A DNA stretch of 38,560 nt from Ruminococcus sp. (GCA_015066845.1 SVNO01000015.1:1-38560), one strand, 5' to 3'. Shown: positions 24,819 through 33,922, counted from the first letter of the stretch. Made by a program: numbers and translations. Notes: generated by a model not told the origin, from the letters alone.

Positions 24819-25343
24819 TTATTCCTCCGCCTCTGCCGGAGCATCCTTCTTCTTGCGGAATACGATCAGCTTGCTGATGAAGTAATTCGACAGCGTGATG
24901 ATCACCTGCTGAAGGAAGTAGAACAGGGCATAGATGATGATATTCTTCGAGCCGTCCTCGCGCACATAGAACAGCGTTGCTACCTGCATGATGAGCACGG
25001 TCATCCCCCATGTGACAAGTCTGCCGGAAATAAACGTCCAGAATTCCCACATGAGCTGCCGGAATTCCTTTGCTTCACTCTTAAAGACATAGACCTTATT
25101 CACATAGAACGCGAAAATCACGGCAACTGTCCATGCAGTCGTGGTGGAAATGAAATTCTCCACGTTCGGCGACCAGTCCACCAGTGCGAGCAGTCCGAAT
25201 TCCACACCGAACTGCACAATGGTGTTGACGATGGTCGTCAGTACACCATAGTATATGTACACGATCAACTCCTCAAAGCGGTCATAGAGCTTCTTCAGGG
25301 GCTTGGGGAGGAGCTTGACACAGAAATGCAGAAATGCTTCCAT
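24819..25343 (-). CDS. GtrA-like four-helix membrane protein
   Basis: A 174-aa protein with four predicted membrane helices and the GtrA family pattern: YYGVLTTIVNTIVQF in helix 1, AWTVAVIFAFYVNKVYVF around helix 2, ISGRLVTWGMTVLIMQV in helix 3, and a terminal NYFISKLIVFRKKK. GtrA proteins are linked to moving undecaprenyl-phosphate-linked sugars across the membrane for cell-wall polysaccharide. No glycosyltransferase is adjacent. GAAAGGA lies upstream of the ATG at 25343. It lies 70 bp after htpG, from which there may be readthrough. Confidence 0.88.
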   Translation of the reverse strand: MEAFLHFCVKLLPKPLKKLYDRFEELIVYIYYGVLTTIVNTIVQFGVEFGLLALVDWSPNVENFISTTTAWTVAVIFAFYVNKVYVFKSEAKEFRQLMWEFWTFISGRLVTWGMTVLIMQVATLFYVREDGSKNIIIYALFYFLQQVIITLSNYFISKLIVFRKKKDAPAEAEE

Positions 25344-25413
25344 AGTGTTGTCCTTTCAAAAAAATGGCATTTGCCTCCCTCCAGATTGCGCCGGAAAGAG
25401 GCGATGCGTTGGT

Positions 25414-27291
25414 TTACATTAACTCACAAATCAGATTAGAGAATGCTACCGGATCATCCACCGGCATACCCTCAATCAGAAGTGCCTGATTGTAGAGCAG
25501 CTGGCTGTACTTCTTCAGCTTCTCATCATCCGTACCATGCAGTGCGGTCAGGCGTTCAAATACCGGATGCTTGGGGTTGATTTCCATTACCAGCTTTGCC
25601 TGTACCTTATTCTCTGTCGGCATTGCATTGAGTACCTTTTCCATCTCCAGTGTCAGGTCGCCCTCACTGGTCAGGCAGACAGGATGGCTCTTCAGGCGGC
25701 TGGAGAGTGTAACTCTCTGTACTCTGCCGTCAAGTGCACTGCACATCACGTCAAACATTGCCTTGCCGGCTTCCTTCTTCTCGTCAAGCTCTTTCTTTTC
25801 TTCCTCGGTGTCAAGGTCAATATCATTTGCAGATACGGACTTGAACTGTTTGTCCTGATAGGACATCATTGTCTTGACTGCGAATTCATCCACATTGTCA
25901 AGGAAGAACAGGATCTCGTAGCCCTTTTCCAGTACGGCTTCCGTCTGGGGCAGGGATTTGATGCGCTCGATGGAAGAACCGGTTGCGTAGTAGATTTCTT
26001 TCTGGGATTCGGGCATGTTCTCCACATATTCTGCAAGTGTAACGGGCTTGTCCCCTCTGGAAGAATGGAACAGCAGCAGATCCTGCAATGCCTCCTTGTG
26101 CATACCATAATCACTGTATACACCGTATTTCAGCTGCAAGCCGAATGCTTCGAAGAACTGCTCGTACTTCTCACGGTCGCTCTTGAGCATGGAGGTCAGC
26201 TGGCTGTGAATGGTCTTTTCAATGCTCTTGGCAATGAGCTTGAGCTGGCGGTCGTGCTGGAGCATTTCACGGGAAATGTTCAGGGACAAATCCTCGGAAT
26301 CCACCAGACCGCGTACAAAGCTGTAATAATCCGGCAGCAGGTCGCCGCACTTGTCCATAATCAGTACACCGTTGGTGTAGAGCTGCAAGCCCTTTTCGTA
26401 ATCTCTGGAATAGAAATCGTAGGGGGCTTTGGACGGGATATACAGCAGTGCGTCATAGGAAATCATTCCCTCATTGTGCACATGCTTGTATGCCATGGGC
26501 GGCATATAATCAACAAATTTCTCCTGATAGAAATTGTTGTAATCATCATCCGTCAGCTCTGTACGGTTCTTTCTCCACAGCGGTACCATGCTGTTGAGCG
26601 TGTCGAGAGTGTACTGGGTTTCGTACTCATCCTCCGTACCATCTGCAAGCACCTGATGACCGATCTCCATCTGAATGGGGAAACGGATGTAGTCGGAATA
26701 CTTCTTGACCAATGCCTGAATGCGGTACTGTTCGAGGAACTCGCTGTAGTTTTCCTCCTCGGAATCCTCCATCAGCTCCAGAACGATCTGTGTGCCGTGG
26801 GTTGCCTTGTCGCATTTGTGGATGGTGTAGCCCTCCACGCCCTCGGAAGTCCACTGGTACGCTTCATCCTGTCCGAACGCCTTGGAATATACCGTCACAC
26901 GCTTTGCCACCATGAATGCGGAATAGAAGCCGACACCGAACTGACCGATGATCTGCTGATCCTCACCGAGCTTGTTGTCGGTCTTGAATTGCAGAGAACC
27001 GCTGCTTGCGATCGTACCGAGGTTGTGTTCCAGCTCCTCGGCAGTCATACCAATGCCGTTATCGGTAATGGAAATGGTTCTCGCGTCCTTGTCCACATCA
27101 ATGCGGATGCAGAAATCATCCTTATTCATGCCCACGCTGTCATCCGTCAGGGACTGGAAATACAGCTTGTCGATGGCATCACTTGCATTGGAAATCAGTT
27201 CACGCAGGAAAATCTCCTTATGTGTATAAATCGAATGAATCATCATGTCCAGCAGTTTTTTGGATTCTGCCTGAAATGCCTTTTTCTCCAT
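25414..27291 (-). CDS. htpG: Chaperone protein HtpG (bacterial Hsp90)
   Basis: A 625-aa ATP-dependent Hsp90 chaperone. The GHKL ATPase domain has LRELISNASDAIDKL (about 29-43), SITDNGIGMTAEEL and GQFGVGFYSAFMVA. The middle domain (about 230-500) and C-terminal dimerisation domain are present. Length is normal for the family. The ATG at 27291 has AGAGGA 8 bp upstream. The gene lies under a perfect CIRCE operator, so it should be repressed by HrcA and induced by heat or protein damage. In B. subtilis htpG is not CIRCE-controlled. Confidence 0.97.
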   Translation of the reverse strand: MEKKAFQAESKKLLDMMIHSIYTHKEIFLRELISNASDAIDKLYFQSLTDDSVGMNKDDFCIRIDVDKDARTISITDNGIGMTAEELEHNLGTIASSGSLQFKTDNKLGEDQQIIGQFGVGFYSAFMVAKRVTVYSKAFGQDEAYQWTSEGVEGYTIHKCDKATHGTQIVLELMEDSEEENYSEFLEQYRIQALVKKYSDYIRFPIQMEIGHQVLADGTEDEYETQYTLDTLNSMVPLWRKNRTELTDDDYNNFYQEKFVDYMPPMAYKHVHNEGMISYDALLYIPSKAPYDFYSRDYEKGLQLYTNGVLIMDKCGDLLPDYYSFVRGLVDSEDLSLNISREMLQHDRQLKLIAKSIEKTIHSQLTSMLKSDREKYEQFFEAFGLQLKYGVYSDYGMHKEALQDLLLFHSSRGDKPVTLAEYVENMPESQKEIYYATGSSIERIKSLPQTEAVLEKGYEILFFLDNVDEFAVKTMMSYQDKQFKSVSANDIDLDTEEEKKELDEKKEAGKAMFDVMCSALDGRVQRVTLSSRLKSHPVCLTSEGDLTLEMEKVLNAMPTENKVQAKLVMEINPKHPVFERLTALHGTDDEKLKKYSQLLYNQALLIEGMPVDDPVAFSNLICELM

Positions 27292-27316
27292 TGTTTTTTC
27301 CTCTCTCTTTCTGATT

Positions 27317-27343
27317 TTAGCACTCCCACATTTCGAGTGCTAA
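27317..27343 (-). promoter_or_regulatory. CIRCE operator (HrcA site) upstream of htpG
   Basis: The exact CIRCE consensus TTAGCACTC-N9-GAGTGCTAA lies between the promoter and the htpG start. The inverted repeat continues outward to perfect 15-bp arms (27311-27325 and 27335-27349), so the -10 hexamer overlaps its end. Confidence 0.97.
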
Positions 27344-27347
27344 AATC

Positions 27348-27376
27348 AGTATAGCACTTTTCGTTTGAAAATGCAA
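27348..27376 (-). promoter_or_regulatory. Promoter of htpG
   Basis: TTGCAT, 17-bp spacer and TATACT on the minus strand. The -10 touches the outer end of the extended CIRCE palindrome, a position suited to repression by HrcA. Confidence 0.8.
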
Positions 27377-27379
27377 TAG

Positions 27380-27774
27380 GGGGTATGAAAGTTTCACAAA
27401 GTTTTCACAGAGGAGGAACTTTCCTCCTTCAGAAATATCGCCTTCAGGGGAGGGGCTATATTTCGGGGACTTCGCTGTACAGCCCGTCCCCTCTGCTTCA
27501 CTTCGTTCAGCATCTCCCCACCCCGTCAATGTCGTCAACTTTAGGAAAGTTGTGCAAAAATCGCCCACCCCCCTGCCCCCCTCCCAGAGGGAGGGGGGAT
27601 TAAATCGGGGGCTGCGCCCCCGATCCCCGCTTCCGCCTGCGGCGGTTTTTTGGGGCTGCCGCCCCTTACCCCCGCTTAAGTTGATGACATTGCCCACCCC
27701 GTGGGGAGTCACCCGTACCCCTTTTGTGGGGCTATCGCCCCACACCCCATTTTTAGGTTTTTCGACAGACTGAA
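27380..27774. repeat. Second GC-rich intergenic hairpin array
   Basis: No protein-like frame. From about 27550 there is a run of GC hairpins of the same kind as at 9163-9553: CCTCCC/GGGAGG, CGGGGGC-TGC-GCCCCCG, GGGGC-TGCC-GCCCC and GTGGGGC-TATC-GCCCCAC. The left part (27380-27550) is a less structured mix of short GC tracts. It separates the 3' end of glmU from the htpG promoter. Confidence 0.8.
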
Positions 27775-29163
27775 CTATTTCTTGTCCTTATACTCCAGCT
27801 TGCTGCTGAATTTCCGCAGACTATAGCCCTCCTTGACCGTCATTGCACCGCGGTCGATCGCAAGAGAATAATCCGGAACATCCTTTGTCACAGTCGTACC
27901 AGCTGCGGTATATACATACTTGCCAAGCTTGACAGGGGCAATCAGATTGGTGTTGCAGCCGATGAAGCAATTATCACCGATCACACAGCGGCTCTTGACA
28001 ATACCGTCATAGTTGACAGTCACCGTGCCGCAGCCAAAGTTGACTTTCTTTCCGACATCACTGTCGCCAACATAGGTCAGATGCGCCACTGCTGTACCCT
28101 CGCCGATGGTAGAATTCTTGATTTCTACAAAGTCACCGATTTTTACACCCTGCTTGATGTGGCTGTTCGGACGGATATGGACAAACGGGCCGATTTTTAC
28201 ATTCGCCTCAATGATGGACTTGTATGCCTGTACATAATTGAGCTGTACGCCATCCTCTACGGTGCAGTTTTCAATGACGCAGTTCGGGCCGATGGTGCAG
28301 TTTTCACCGATGGTGGTCTTGCCGCGGAGAATTGTACCTGCAAGAATCTGCGTACCTGCGCCAATTTCCACATCCGGCTCAATGGTGATGCCGTCCGTGC
28401 AGGTGAATACAACGCCGTTATCCAGATGCTTGTCGATCATGCGCATTCTGGCAATGGTGTTCAGCTCCAGCAAATCGCGCTGGCTGTTTGCGCCGAGGAT
28501 CACATCGGTGTTCTCTGTGCAGAATGCACCTGCCTTTTCGCCCATTTCGAGCAGAATTGCCACGGTATCAGTCAGATAGTACTCCCCTGCGGCATTTTCA
28601 CAGCCGAGGGACTGCAATGCTTTCAGCAGTGCACCGGTCTTGAACCAGTACGCGCCGGAATTGATCTCGCAGATGGCTTTCTGCTCTGCATTGGCATCCT
28701 TTTCCTCGACAATGCCGGCAATGCCGGTTTCTGTACGCAGGATTCTGCCGTAGCCGGTGGGATTCTGGATGGACGCGGTAATCACAGTTACTGCATTGCC
28801 CTGTGCGTCATGCGCAGCCTTTGCCTGTGCGATGGTTTCCGCATCCAGAAACGGTGCATCACCGCAGAGCACGAGCGTGCTGCCGGTGGTATCCTTTTCC
28901 AGAAAAGCGGCTGCCTGCTGTACTGCATGGCCGGTGCCTTTCTGTTCTGCCTGCAAAACGGTGGTATATCTGCCGTTCAGGTATTCGTCGATCTGTTCAC
29001 CGCAGAAGCCCTTGACAATGCACAGGTCACGCACATCAGCGGCTTCACATGCACCGATCACCCATTCAAGCATCGGTCTGCCGAGCACCTCACAGAGGGG
29101 CTTGGGGCGGTTTGCTTTCATTCTCTTTCCCTTGCCGCCGGCAAGGATCACGCCAAAATTCAT
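27775..29163 (-). CDS. glmU: Bifunctional UDP-GlcNAc pyrophosphorylase / GlcN-1-P acetyltransferase
   Basis: A 462-aa enzyme that makes UDP-N-acetylglucosamine for peptidoglycan. The N-terminal uridylyltransferase has LAGGKGKRM (7-15), KPLCEVLGRPML, and LCGDAPFL. The C-terminal left-handed beta-helix (about 255-450) has hexapeptide repeats and the acetyltransferase segments VHIRPNS and FGCGTVTVNYDG. Length is typical. The ATG at 29163 has GGAGG 9 bp upstream and begins exactly at the conserved FGVILAGG start, so the longer open frame to 29466 is not used. Confidence 0.97.
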   Translation of the reverse strand: MNFGVILAGGKGKRMKANRPKPLCEVLGRPMLEWVIGACEAADVRDLCIVKGFCGEQIDEYLNGRYTTVLQAEQKGTGHAVQQAAAFLEKDTTGSTLVLCGDAPFLDAETIAQAKAAHDAQGNAVTVITASIQNPTGYGRILRTETGIAGIVEEKDANAEQKAICEINSGAYWFKTGALLKALQSLGCENAAGEYYLTDTVAILLEMGEKAGAFCTENTDVILGANSQRDLLELNTIARMRMIDKHLDNGVVFTCTDGITIEPDVEIGAGTQILAGTILRGKTTIGENCTIGPNCVIENCTVEDGVQLNYVQAYKSIIEANVKIGPFVHIRPNSHIKQGVKIGDFVEIKNSTIGEGTAVAHLTYVGDSDVGKKVNFGCGTVTVNYDGIVKSRCVIGDNCFIGCNTNLIAPVKLGKYVYTAAGTTVTKDVPDYSLAIDRGAMTVKEGYSLRKFSSKLEYKDKK

Positions 29164-29218
29164 AATGGTTTTCCTCCAATTCAAACAAATTCTCATGCAA
29201 CAGCAATGCATGTTATGG

Positions 29219-29248
29219 AATATACCCTGAGAGGGGCAATTTCCGCAA
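29219..29248 (-). promoter_or_regulatory. Possible promoter of glmU
   Basis: TTGCGG, 18-bp spacer and TATATT on the minus strand, about 55 bp before the start codon. Both hexamers deviate from consensus. Confidence 0.45.
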
Positions 29249-29518
29249 AACAGGGGGATATGGAGCAGCAGCCCCAAACACCGCCGCAGCGCGGCAGAAC
29301 TGGGGGGAGTTATGGGGTGCCTGCCCGGAAAAATCCTTTCCGATACCCAGTCACTAAACGCTGCTCCATCTCCGTACATACTTCTTATTATCGCAGATAT
29401 TCCTGTTTTTTTCAAGAGTTTTTCGGGAGTTTTCATTTTTTTCATAATTTTTGTGAAAAATGACATAAAAATATGGAAGATTTTTTTCTCAAAACCTATA
29501 GCTTTTTTTGAAAAGATG
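29249..29518. other. Divergent spacer between glmU and ppdK
   Basis: Mostly AT-rich to the right. I see no coding frame or RNA beyond the flanking promoters. Confidence 0.5.
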
Positions 29519-29527
29519 TGTTATAAT
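29519..29527 (+). promoter_or_regulatory. Extended -10 promoter element of ppdK
   Basis: TGTTATAAT is a full extended -10. No good -35 hexamer lies 16-18 bp upstream. It gives a leader of about 65 nt carrying a 7-bp hairpin ACAGGGC/GCCCTGT at 29543-29564. Confidence 0.65.
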
Positions 29528-29597
29528 AGAGATAAGTCTGAAACAGGGCACAACTGCGCCCTGTGAAAGATCAAAATTGAATTGGAGGTAAAAACCA

Positions 29598-32225
29598 ATG
29601 AGCACAAAATACGTTTATCAGTTCAATGAGGGCGACGCTTCTATGCGCAACACCCTCGGTGGTAAGGGTGCAAACCTGGCTGAGATGACCAACATGGGTC
29701 TTCCGGTACCGCAGGGCTTCACCATTTCTACTGAGGCTTGCACAAAGTACTATGAAGACGGTCGTCAGATCAACGATGAAATCATGGCTGAAATCATGAA
29801 GAACATCGAAATCATGGAAGAAAGAGTCGGCAAGAAGTTCGGCGATAAGGAGAATCCGCTTCTCGTTTCCGTTCGTTCCGGCGCAAGAGCTTCCATGCCC
29901 GGTATGATGGATACCATCCTCAACCTCGGTCTGAACGAGGAAGTTGTTGAGTTCATGTCCGCTAAGTCCGGTAATCCCAGATGGGCTTGGGACTGCTACA
30001 GAAGATTCATCCAGATGTATTCTGACGTAGTTATGGAAGTTGGTAAGAAGTACTTCGAAGAACTCATCGACCAGATGAAGGAAAAGAAGGGCGTTACACA
30101 GGACGTTGAGCTGACTGCTGATGACCTCAAGGAACTGGCTGGCCAGTTCAAGGCTGAGTACAAGTCCAAGATCGGCGAGGACTTCCCGACCGATCCCAAG
30201 GAGCAGCTGATCGGTGCTGTTAAGGCTGTATTCCGCAGCTGGGACAACCCCCGTGCAAACGTATATCGTCGTGACAACGACATTCCGTACAGCTGGGGTA
30301 CTGCTGTAAACGTACAGATGATGGCATTCGGCAACATGGGCGATGACTGCGGTACTGGTGTTGCGTTCACTCGTGATCCTGCTACAGGCGAAAAGAAGCT
30401 CATGGGCGAGTTCCTGACAAATGCACAGGGCGAGGACGTAGTTGCTGGTGTTCGTACACCCATGCCGATCGCTCAGATGGCTGAAAAGTTCCCGGCTGCA
30501 TTCGAGCAGTTCAAGGAAGTTTGCCAGATTCTGGAAAACCACTACAGAGATATGCAGGATATGGAGTTCACTGTTGAGAACGAGAAGCTCTACATGCTGC
30601 AGACAAGAAATGGTAAGAGAACTGCACAGGCTGCACTGAAGATTGCTTGCGACCTCGTTGACGAAGGCATGAGAACAGAGCAGGAAGCTGTTGCAATGAT
30701 CGATCCGAGAAACCTCGACACTCTGCTGCACCCGCAGTTCGATGCAAAGGCTCTGAAGGCAGCTACTCCCATGGGCAAGGGTCTGGGCGCATCCCCTGGC
30801 GCAGCTTGCGGTAAGATTGTATTCACAGCTGATGACGCTGTTGAGTGGGCTGAGAGAGGCGAAAAGGTTGTTCTGGTTCGTCTGGAAACATCCCCTGAGG
30901 ATATCACAGGTATGAAGTCTGCACAGGGCATCCTGACCGTTCGCGGTGGTATGACTTCTCACGCTGCTGTAGTTGCTCGTGGTATGGGTACATGCTGCGT
31001 ATCTGGCTGCGGCGACATCAAGATGGACGAAGAGAACAAGAAGTTCGAGCTGGCTGGCAAGACATTCGTTGAGGGTGACTTCATCTCCATCGACGGTTCT
31101 ACCGGTAACATCTATGACGGCATCATCCCGACTGTTGACGCTCAGATCGCTGGCGAATTCGGCAGAATCATGGCTTGGGCTGACAAGTACAGAGTTCTGA
31201 AGGTTCGTACAAATGCTGATACACCGGCTGACGCTAAGAAGGCTCGCGAGCTGGGTGCAGAAGGTATTGGTCTGTGCCGTACAGAGCACATGTTCTTCGA
31301 GGCTGACAGAATCGCTGCATTCCGTGAGATGATCTGCTCTGACACTGTTGAAGAGAGAGAAGCTGCTCTGGCTAAGATCGAACCGATGCAGCAGGCTGAC
31401 TTTGAGGCTCTGTACGAGGCTCTGGAAGGCTGCCCGGTTACTATCCGTTTCCTGGATCCGCCTCTGCATGAATTCGTTCCCACTGAGGAAGCTGACATTG
31501 CTGCACTGGCTGCTGCACAGGGCAAGAGCGTTGAGACTATCAAGGCTATCATTTCCGGTCTGCACGAGTTCAACCCGATGATGGGTCACCGTGGCTGCCG
31601 TCTGGCTGTAACATATCCGGAAATCGCTGCAATGCAGACAAAGGCAGTTATCAAGGCTGCTATCAACGTACAGAAGGCTCATCCGGATTGGACAATCGTT
31701 CCGGAAATCATGATTCCGCTGGTAGGCGAAATCAAGGAGCTGAAGTATGTAAAGAAGGTTGTTGTAGAAACTGCTGACGCTGTTATCGCTGAAGCTGGCG
31801 TAGAGCTGAAGTATGAAGTTGGTACAATGATCGAGATTCCGAGAGCATGTCTGACAGCTGACGAAATCGCTAAGGAAGCTGAGTTCTTCTGCTTCGGTAC
31901 AAACGACCTGACACAGATGACATACGGTTTCTCCAGAGATGACGCTGGTAAGTTCCTGAACGCTTACTATGATGCTAAGATCTTCGAGAACGATCCGTTT
32001 GCAAAGCTCGACCAGACTGGCGTTGGCAAGCTGATGGAAATGGCTATTACCAATGGTAAGGCTGTACGTCCTGAGATGCACGTTGGTATCTGCGGCGAGC
32101 ACGGCGGCGACCCGACATCTGTTGAGTTCTGCCACAAGCTGGGTCTGACCTATGTATCCTGCTCTCCGTTCCGTGTTCCGATCGCAAGACTGGCTGCTGC
32201 ACAGGCTGCTATCGCAAGTAACTAG
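29598..32225 (+). CDS. ppdK: Pyruvate, phosphate dikinase
   Basis: An 875-aa enzyme interconverting pyruvate, ATP and phosphate with phosphoenolpyruvate, AMP and pyrophosphate. In anaerobic clostridia it often runs as a glycolytic pyruvate-forming enzyme. The N-terminal ATP-grasp domain has GGKGANLAEM and SVRSGARASMPGMMDT. The central swivelling domain has the catalytic phospho-His in GGMTSHAAVVARGMG (His455). The C-terminal PEP/pyruvate TIM barrel has GLCRTEHMF, MGHRGCRL, and GICGEHGGDP. Length matches clostridial PPDK (about 874 aa). GGAGG lies 9 bp upstream. Codon use is strongly biased (GCT, GTT, AAG, CGT), unlike neighbours, which fits very high expression. Confidence 0.98.
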   Translation: MSTKYVYQFNEGDASMRNTLGGKGANLAEMTNMGLPVPQGFTISTEACTKYYEDGRQINDEIMAEIMKNIEIMEERVGKKFGDKENPLLVSVRSGARASMPGMMDTILNLGLNEEVVEFMSAKSGNPRWAWDCYRRFIQMYSDVVMEVGKKYFEELIDQMKEKKGVTQDVELTADDLKELAGQFKAEYKSKIGEDFPTDPKEQLIGAVKAVFRSWDNPRANVYRRDNDIPYSWGTAVNVQMMAFGNMGDDCGTGVAFTRDPATGEKKLMGEFLTNAQGEDVVAGVRTPMPIAQMAEKFPAAFEQFKEVCQILENHYRDMQDMEFTVENEKLYMLQTRNGKRTAQAALKIACDLVDEGMRTEQEAVAMIDPRNLDTLLHPQFDAKALKAATPMGKGLGASPGAACGKIVFTADDAVEWAERGEKVVLVRLETSPEDITGMKSAQGILTVRGGMTSHAAVVARGMGTCCVSGCGDIKMDEENKKFELAGKTFVEGDFISIDGSTGNIYDGIIPTVDAQIAGEFGRIMAWADKYRVLKVRTNADTPADAKKARELGAEGIGLCRTEHMFFEADRIAAFREMICSDTVEEREAALAKIEPMQQADFEALYEALEGCPVTIRFLDPPLHEFVPTEEADIAALAAAQGKSVETIKAIISGLHEFNPMMGHRGCRLAVTYPEIAAMQTKAVIKAAINVQKAHPDWTIVPEIMIPLVGEIKELKYVKKVVVETADAVIAEAGVELKYEVGTMIEIPRACLTADEIAKEAEFFCFGTNDLTQMTYGFSRDDAGKFLNAYYDAKIFENDPFAKLDQTGVGKLMEMAITNGKAVRPEMHVGICGEHGGDPTSVEFCHKLGLTYVSCSPFRVPIARLAAAQAAIASN

Positions 32226-32229
32226 GAGT

Positions 32230-32375
32230 CATGACAGGCTCGTCCTGTCGTGGAATTTAAAGATCACATATGACGCAGCTAAGGCATTTCGGACGCTGAG
32301 TGGTAACCGCCTGCGGTATGACCAGTGGGAGGATATCCAAGTGGAAGTAAGACTCTGCGGCTAATATGGAAAGCG
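32230..32375 (+). ncRNA. Possible structured RNA between ppdK and its terminator
   Basis: About 150 nt lie between the ppdK stop and a strong terminator, with no protein-like frame. Hairpins can be drawn: GACAGG/CCTGTC (32233-32249); TGGT-a-ACCG...CGGT-atg-ACCA (32301-32324); and a long-range pairing CGCAG/CTGCG (32274-32278 with 32355-32359) enclosing the second. It does not match a riboswitch, tmRNA, SRP RNA or T-box that I can recognise. It may be a 3'-UTR-derived small RNA or only a long 3' UTR. Confidence 0.35.
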
Positions 32376-32410
32376 AACCCCCGCACTTTTTGGAGTGCGG
32401 GGGTTTTTGT
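32376..32410 (+). terminator. Terminator downstream of ppdK
   Basis: A 12-bp perfect stem AACCCCCGCACT/AGTGCGGGGGTT followed by TTTTGTG on the plus strand. It may also act on the minus-strand gene that ends at 32426. Confidence 0.9.
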
Positions 32411-32425
32411 GTATGAAATTTTTGA

Positions 32426-33898
32426 CTACTGTGAAAGATATTCTTCAAACGTCAGTTCTCCGCCGCTGCCGGCATACGCTGCATATTCCAGTATCTTTGC
32501 GGCATCGGTTGCATCGAATACACCATCATTGTTTACGTCAGCTGCGGATTTATATCCGTTATTCAGCCCCGTATCAGTTCCAGAACCGGAAGCGGCGGCG
32601 GCTGTCAGAATGGAAGCGGCATCAGCGGCATCTATGGTGCTGTCCGTGTTGAGGTCGCCCGAAGCATAGGTGGATTGGTAAGCAGTGCGGTTGCCGATAC
32701 CGTAGGGAACTTTTGTAATATCCTTGAATAGATCAACAAAACTTGCAGATGATTCCCAATATGGAACATACATTTTCTCAAAACCGTCTGTAAAATAGAT
32801 ACATGCTTTATCTGTGTAATCCGTAAAATTGTTGTCATAAATGATTAGTTTTCCGGTATAGACAGTGTCCTGATACTGCCACTCTCCATACTCAACACCA
32901 TAAGCAACAACACTGTGCATTCCCAAGTCCACACTATAGGAAAGCATCACAGGTACACTCTGTTCCATATCAGAAAGAAATGCACCGCTTTCAATATATT
33001 CATGATCAGAATCCGTGTGCATTTGATACTGGAATGAATTCGTATAAATTGTTTGCATGAAATAATATGTCACTGCTTCAATTGCTTCTTGGCAGAATGG
33101 AACATCATGCAGTGTTTCCGCACCCTCATAAATTGAAGAAGGGTCAAGCGCACCTACACTTGCCATATAGGAAGCAAGAGCCAACCCTCCACATGCACCC
33201 TGATAATCCAGTTTCAGCAAGTTATCTTTGCGTGCCTTATACCACATAAAGCTATCCGGATGGGATACTTCAAGATAATGCAAAAGCGTTTCATCACTGA
33301 GAATATATTCGGTCAACTGTTGATTCGTAAAACTCCAGTTATCTTCACCGTTCACAAATTTATTTTTCTCACTGCTTACTTGATTATGATTCGTCTGTAT
33401 ACAGGCATTTTCCAAAGTTTTATTTGATGTACCAATGGTCACAGCATCCCATTGTGCGTCCGTTCCCTGAAACATCACATCGCACAGATTGTCACAGCCT
33501 TCAAATGCACCTTCACCAATGGAGGTAATCGTTTCCGGCAAAATGATCGTTGTCAGCTTGGAACATCCTGCAAACCAGCCATCGGGAACTGCTGTAAGAT
33601 TGTCGGGAAGTTTAATTATGCATATTTTATCGTTATTCAACCCAGTAGAAGGTCTTTCCTTATCCGGTGTAATACCTCCTTCGGCAAGCACTGTGACAGG
33701 AATTCCTTCAATTTCATCCGGAAAATATACTTCACTGCCTCCGGAACATCCAGTTATCTCAATATGATCTCCATGATTGATATAGCTGTAACTCCCACCG
33801 ATGTCATTATCAATGTACTTGTTATCTTCGGCAGAAGCAGTCAAACAATTGAATGGCATCACACTCAAACATAACCAAAACGCTATCATTTTTCTCAT
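32426..33898 (-). CDS. Secreted LRR / papain-like cysteine protease / dockerin protein
   Basis: A 490-aa secreted protein with a signal peptide (about 1-23) and a short BspA-type LRR block (about 35-155, with ILPETITSIGEGAFEGCDNL). It then has a domain of about 200 residues with a papain-like triad in order: Cys236 in YQGACGGLALAS, His328 in GMHSVVAYGVE, and Asp355 in LIIYDNN. A C-terminal dockerin has DLNTDSTIDAAD and DVNNDGVFDATD. Peptidase activity is inferred from the triad layout; the exact clan member is not certain. TGGAG lies 8 bp before the ATG at 33898; an ATG two codons earlier is too close. It follows the cohesin-like gene after 96 bp and is probably part of the agrB transcript or has its own promoter. 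Confidence 0.85.
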   Translation of the reverse strand: MRKMIAFWLCLSVMPFNCLTASAEDNKYIDNDIGGSYSYINHGDHIEITGCSGGSEVYFPDEIEGIPVTVLAEGGITPDKERPSTGLNNDKICIIKLPDNLTAVPDGWFAGCSKLTTIILPETITSIGEGAFEGCDNLCDVMFQGTDAQWDAVTIGTSNKTLENACIQTNHNQVSSEKNKFVNGEDNWSFTNQQLTEYILSDETLLHYLEVSHPDSFMWYKARKDNLLKLDYQGACGGLALASYMASVGALDPSSIYEGAETLHDVPFCQEAIEAVTYYFMQTIYTNSFQYQMHTDSDHEYIESGAFLSDMEQSVPVMLSYSVDLGMHSVVAYGVEYGEWQYQDTVYTGKLIIYDNNFTDYTDKACIYFTDGFEKMYVPYWESSASFVDLFKDITKVPYGIGNRTAYQSTYASGDLNTDSTIDAADAASILTAAAASGSGTDTGLNNGYKSAADVNNDGVFDATDAAKILEYAAYAGSGGELTFEEYLSQ

Positions 33899-33922
33899 GT
33901 TCATCACTCCAACCATATACTA

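Noticed and set aside
25537-27354. Plus-strand frame of 605 codons opposite htpG
   Set aside because: It is a shadow of htpG and runs through the CIRCE element and promoter.
29571-32135. Open frame of 854 codons on the minus strand opposite ppdK
   Set aside because: It is the mirror of a highly codon-biased gene. It has no start signal and no family pattern, and it is rich in Ser, Cys and Leu as expected of a shadow.
32230-32375. T-box, SRP RNA or tmRNA after ppdK
   Set aside because: A GTGGTAACCGC stretch recalls a T-box, but it has an extra base, lies far from the terminator, and no synthetase gene follows. No tmRNA or SRP RNA core motif is present.
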